This document shows, in pieces, positions 62,395-64,000 of a DNA stretch of 64,000 bases (position 1 is the stretch's first letter; each line of letters begins with the position of its first letter). The DNA is taken from the NCBI GenBank assembly GCA_035265935.1, contig DATFOC010000077.1, positions 38,891-102,890 on the forward strand, read 5' to 3'. Under the pieces are notes generated by a model. The model was not told where the DNA came from. It saw nothing but the letters and a program-made list of their open reading frames with translations, and searched no databases. The position numbers and the translations under genes were made by a program. This stretch comes from JACDAN01 sp035265935 (GTDB lineage Bacteria; Actinomycetota; Thermoleophilia; Gaiellales; Gaiellaceae).

Positions 62395-64000
62395 ATGGCA
62401 AAGACCATCGGTATCGATCTCGGAACGACCAACTCCTGCATGGCGGTGCTGGAGGGTGGGGAGCCGACCGTCGTCCCGAACGCCGAGGGCGGGCGCACGA
62501 CGCCCTCCGTCGTCGCGTTCACCGGCGACGGGGAGCGGCTTGTCGGCCCGCCCGCGAAGCGGCAGCAGGTCACGAACCCGCAGAACACGATTTTCTCGAT
62601 CAAGCGCTTCATGGGGCGCAAGCACGACGAGGTCTCCGAAGAGATGACGATCGTGCCCTACGAGGTCGTCAAGGGCCCGAACGGCGACGTCCGGGTCAAG
62701 GCCGGCGACAAGGAGTACGCGCCGCCGGAGATCTCCGCGATGATCCTCCAGAAGCTAAAGGCCGACGCCGAGGCATATCTCGGCGAGCCCGTGACCGACG
62801 CGGTCGTCACCGTCCCGGCCTACTTCAACAACGCACAGCGAGAGGCCACCAAGGACGCCGGCAAGATCGCGGGCCTCAACGTCGTCCGCATCATCAACGA
62901 GCCGACCGCGGCCGCGCTGGCCTACGGCCTCGAGAAGGAGGAGGAGCAGACCGTCCTCGTCTTCGACCTCGGCGGAGGAACGTTCGACGTCTCGGTCCTC
63001 GAGCTCGCGGAGGGCTTCTTCCAGGTCAAGTCGACGGCCGGCGACAACCACCTCGGCGGGGACAACTTCGACAAGGCGGTCGTCGACTGGATGGTCTCCG
63101 AGTTCAAGAAGGACCAGGGCATCGATCTCGCCGCCGACAAGATGGCGCTCCAGCGCCTCTACGAGGCTGCGGAGAAGGCCAAGATCGAGCTCTCGTCCAC
63201 GATGACGACGCAGATCAACCTGCCGTTCGTCACGGCGACGCAGGAGGGCCCGAAGCACCTCGACCTCCAGCTGACCCGCGCGAAGCTGAACGAGCTGACC
63301 GCGGATCTGCTCGAGCGGACCGTCGGCCCGACGAAGCAGGCCCTGTCCGATGCGGGCCTGGAGGCAAAGGACATCAACCACGTCGTCCTCGTCGGCGGCA
63401 TGACGCGCATGCCGGCCGTCGCCGAGAAGGTCAAGGAGCTGACGGGCAAGGACCCGCACAAGGGCGTGAACCCGGACGAAGTCGTCGCCGTCGGCGCGGC
63501 CATCCAGGGCGGCGTCCTCAAGGGCGAGGTCAAGGACATCCTCCTGCTCGACGTGACTCCACTTTCGCTTGGCATCGAGACGAAGGGCGGCGTCTTCACC
63601 CGCCTGATCGAGCGCAACACGACGATCCCGACCAAGAAGGCGGAGACCTTCACGACAGCCGAGGACAACCAGCCCTCGGTCGAGGTGCACGTCCTCCAGG
63701 GCGAGTCCGAGATGGCTCTCTACAACAAGACCCTCGGCAAGTTCCAGCTGGTCGGCATCCCGCCGGCGCCGCGGGGCATGCCGCAGGTCGAGGTCACCTT
63801 CGACATCGACGCGAACGGGATCATCAACGTCTCGGCCAAGGATCTCGGCACGGGCAACGAGCAGCAGATCCGGATCGAGGGCGGCTCGGGCCTGAAGGAG
63901 GACGAGGTCCAGCAGATGATCAAGGACGCGGAAGCGCACGCTGACGAGGCGCACAAGCTCCGCGAGCTCGCCGACGCGCGCAACATCGCCGAGTCGCTCG
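62395..64000 (+). CDS. dnaK: Chaperone DnaK (Hsp70), 3' end beyond window
   Basis: ATG at 62395 with GGAGG at 62380-62384; 535 codons are visible and the frame is open at the window edge. Hsp70 signatures are TIGIDLGTTNSCMAVLEGG near the start, FDLGGGTFDVSVLELAEG, VVLVGGMTRMPAVAEKVKEL, and the interdomain linker DILLLDVTPLSLGIETKGG before the substrate-binding domain (EVTFDIDANGIINVSAKD). The EPTAAALAYGLE motif is complete. It refolds proteins with GrpE and DnaJ, which are expected downstream. The promoter region carries the motif shared with hsp20. Confidence 0.98.
   Translation, partial: MAKTIGIDLGTTNSCMAVLEGGEPTVVPNAEGGRTTPSVVAFTGDGERLVGPPAKRQQVTNPQNTIFSIKRFMGRKHDEVSEEMTIVPYEVVKGPNGDVRVKAGDKEYAPPEISAMILQKLKADAEAYLGEPVTDAVVTVPAYFNNAQREATKDAGKIAGLNVVRIINEPTAAALAYGLEKEEEQTVLVFDLGGGTFDVSVLELAEGFFQVKSTAGDNHLGGDNFDKAVVDWMVSEFKKDQGIDLAADKMALQRLYEAAEKAKIELSSTMTTQINLPFVTATQEGPKHLDLQLTRAKLNELTADLLERTVGPTKQALSDAGLEAKDINHVVLVGGMTRMPAVAEKVKELTGKDPHKGVNPDEVVAVGAAIQGGVLKGEVKDILLLDVTPLSLGIETKGGVFTRLIERNTTIPTKKAETFTTAEDNQPSVEVHVLQGESEMALYNKTLGKFQLVGIPPAPRGMPQVEVTFDIDANGIINVSAKDLGTGNEQQIRIEGGSGLKEDEVQQMIKDAEAHADEAHKLRELADARNIAESL

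Noticed and set aside
62313..63944. A 543-residue plus-strand frame over the dnaK region
   Set aside because: The true dnaK frame starts at 62395 in another phase and is open to the window edge; this one is an Arg/Gly-rich shadow.

Overview
The window is GC-rich bacterial chromosome of actinobacterial type. GTG and TTG starts are common, Shine-Dalgarno sites are AGGAGG-like, and gene starts and stops often share four bases. The gene content fits this: an E1 2-oxoglutarate dehydrogenase, myo-inositol-phosphate synthase with a nearby CDP-alcohol phosphatidyltransferase, an ECF sigma/anti-sigma pair, DUF4331, SpoIIE-type phosphatase and many small lineage-type proteins. Class Thermoleophilia is my best guess, inferred from the small-protein repertoire and not proven by a marker gene.

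Layout. 0-10 kb: the end of rsfS, tRNA-Ala(GGC), small unknowns, an M23 peptidase, the 2-oxoglutarate dehydrogenase E1, a Pro/Asp-rich secreted protein, a membrane diguanylate cyclase and a BON protein. 10-23 kb: a CDF metal exporter, a ferritin-like diiron protein, msrB, a secreted beta-propeller, a PRC-barrel protein, a CHRD protein, a Vps62-like membrane protein, two tandem cysteine-cluster paralogues, an ltrA relic, and NUDIX, RibD-like and cupin enzymes. 23.3-26.9 kb: a decayed integrative island bounded by a 48-bp direct repeat of the 3' part of tRNA-Ala(TGC). It holds an integrase remnant that lost its catalytic tyrosine, a truncated haemoglobin, a 27-residue membrane peptide, two broken small genes and a SpoIIE phosphatase.

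27-44 kb: a secreted subtilase, an alcohol dehydrogenase broken by deletion, ornithine carbamoyltransferase, Hsp20, the operon DUF4331-TPR-anti-sigma-sigma, and the operon GTPase-carbamate kinase-hydrolase/cyclase. Then come ferritin, a Crp/Fnr regulator with a perfect CRP-type palindrome next to a dihaem cytochrome, and a BtaA-like lipid enzyme. 44-64 kb: an M3-like peptidase, YjbQ, an ABC exporter pair, a corrinoid-binding-like protein, rlmD, and an operon of a glycosyltransferase-PHP fusion, a UDG-like protein and a presenilin/SPP-like membrane protein. These are followed by an inositol-phosphate synthase carrying two ribbon-helix-helix domains, lipid headgroup enzymes, moaA, two tiny acidic proteins, an EamA transporter behind twin palindromes, GrpB, an M29 aminopeptidase and the 5' part of dnaK.

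The most unusual items are the RHH-RHH-inositol phosphate synthase fusion with a palindrome on its own start codon, the bacterial SPP/presenilin-like protein in a DNA-repair-like operon, the GTPase/carbamate kinase/cyclase operon, the shared promoter motif of hsp20 and dnaK, and the tRNA-bounded relic island. Several pseudogenes (ltrA, alcohol dehydrogenase, integrase, zinc ribbon, a secreted-protein C-terminus) show ongoing gene loss.
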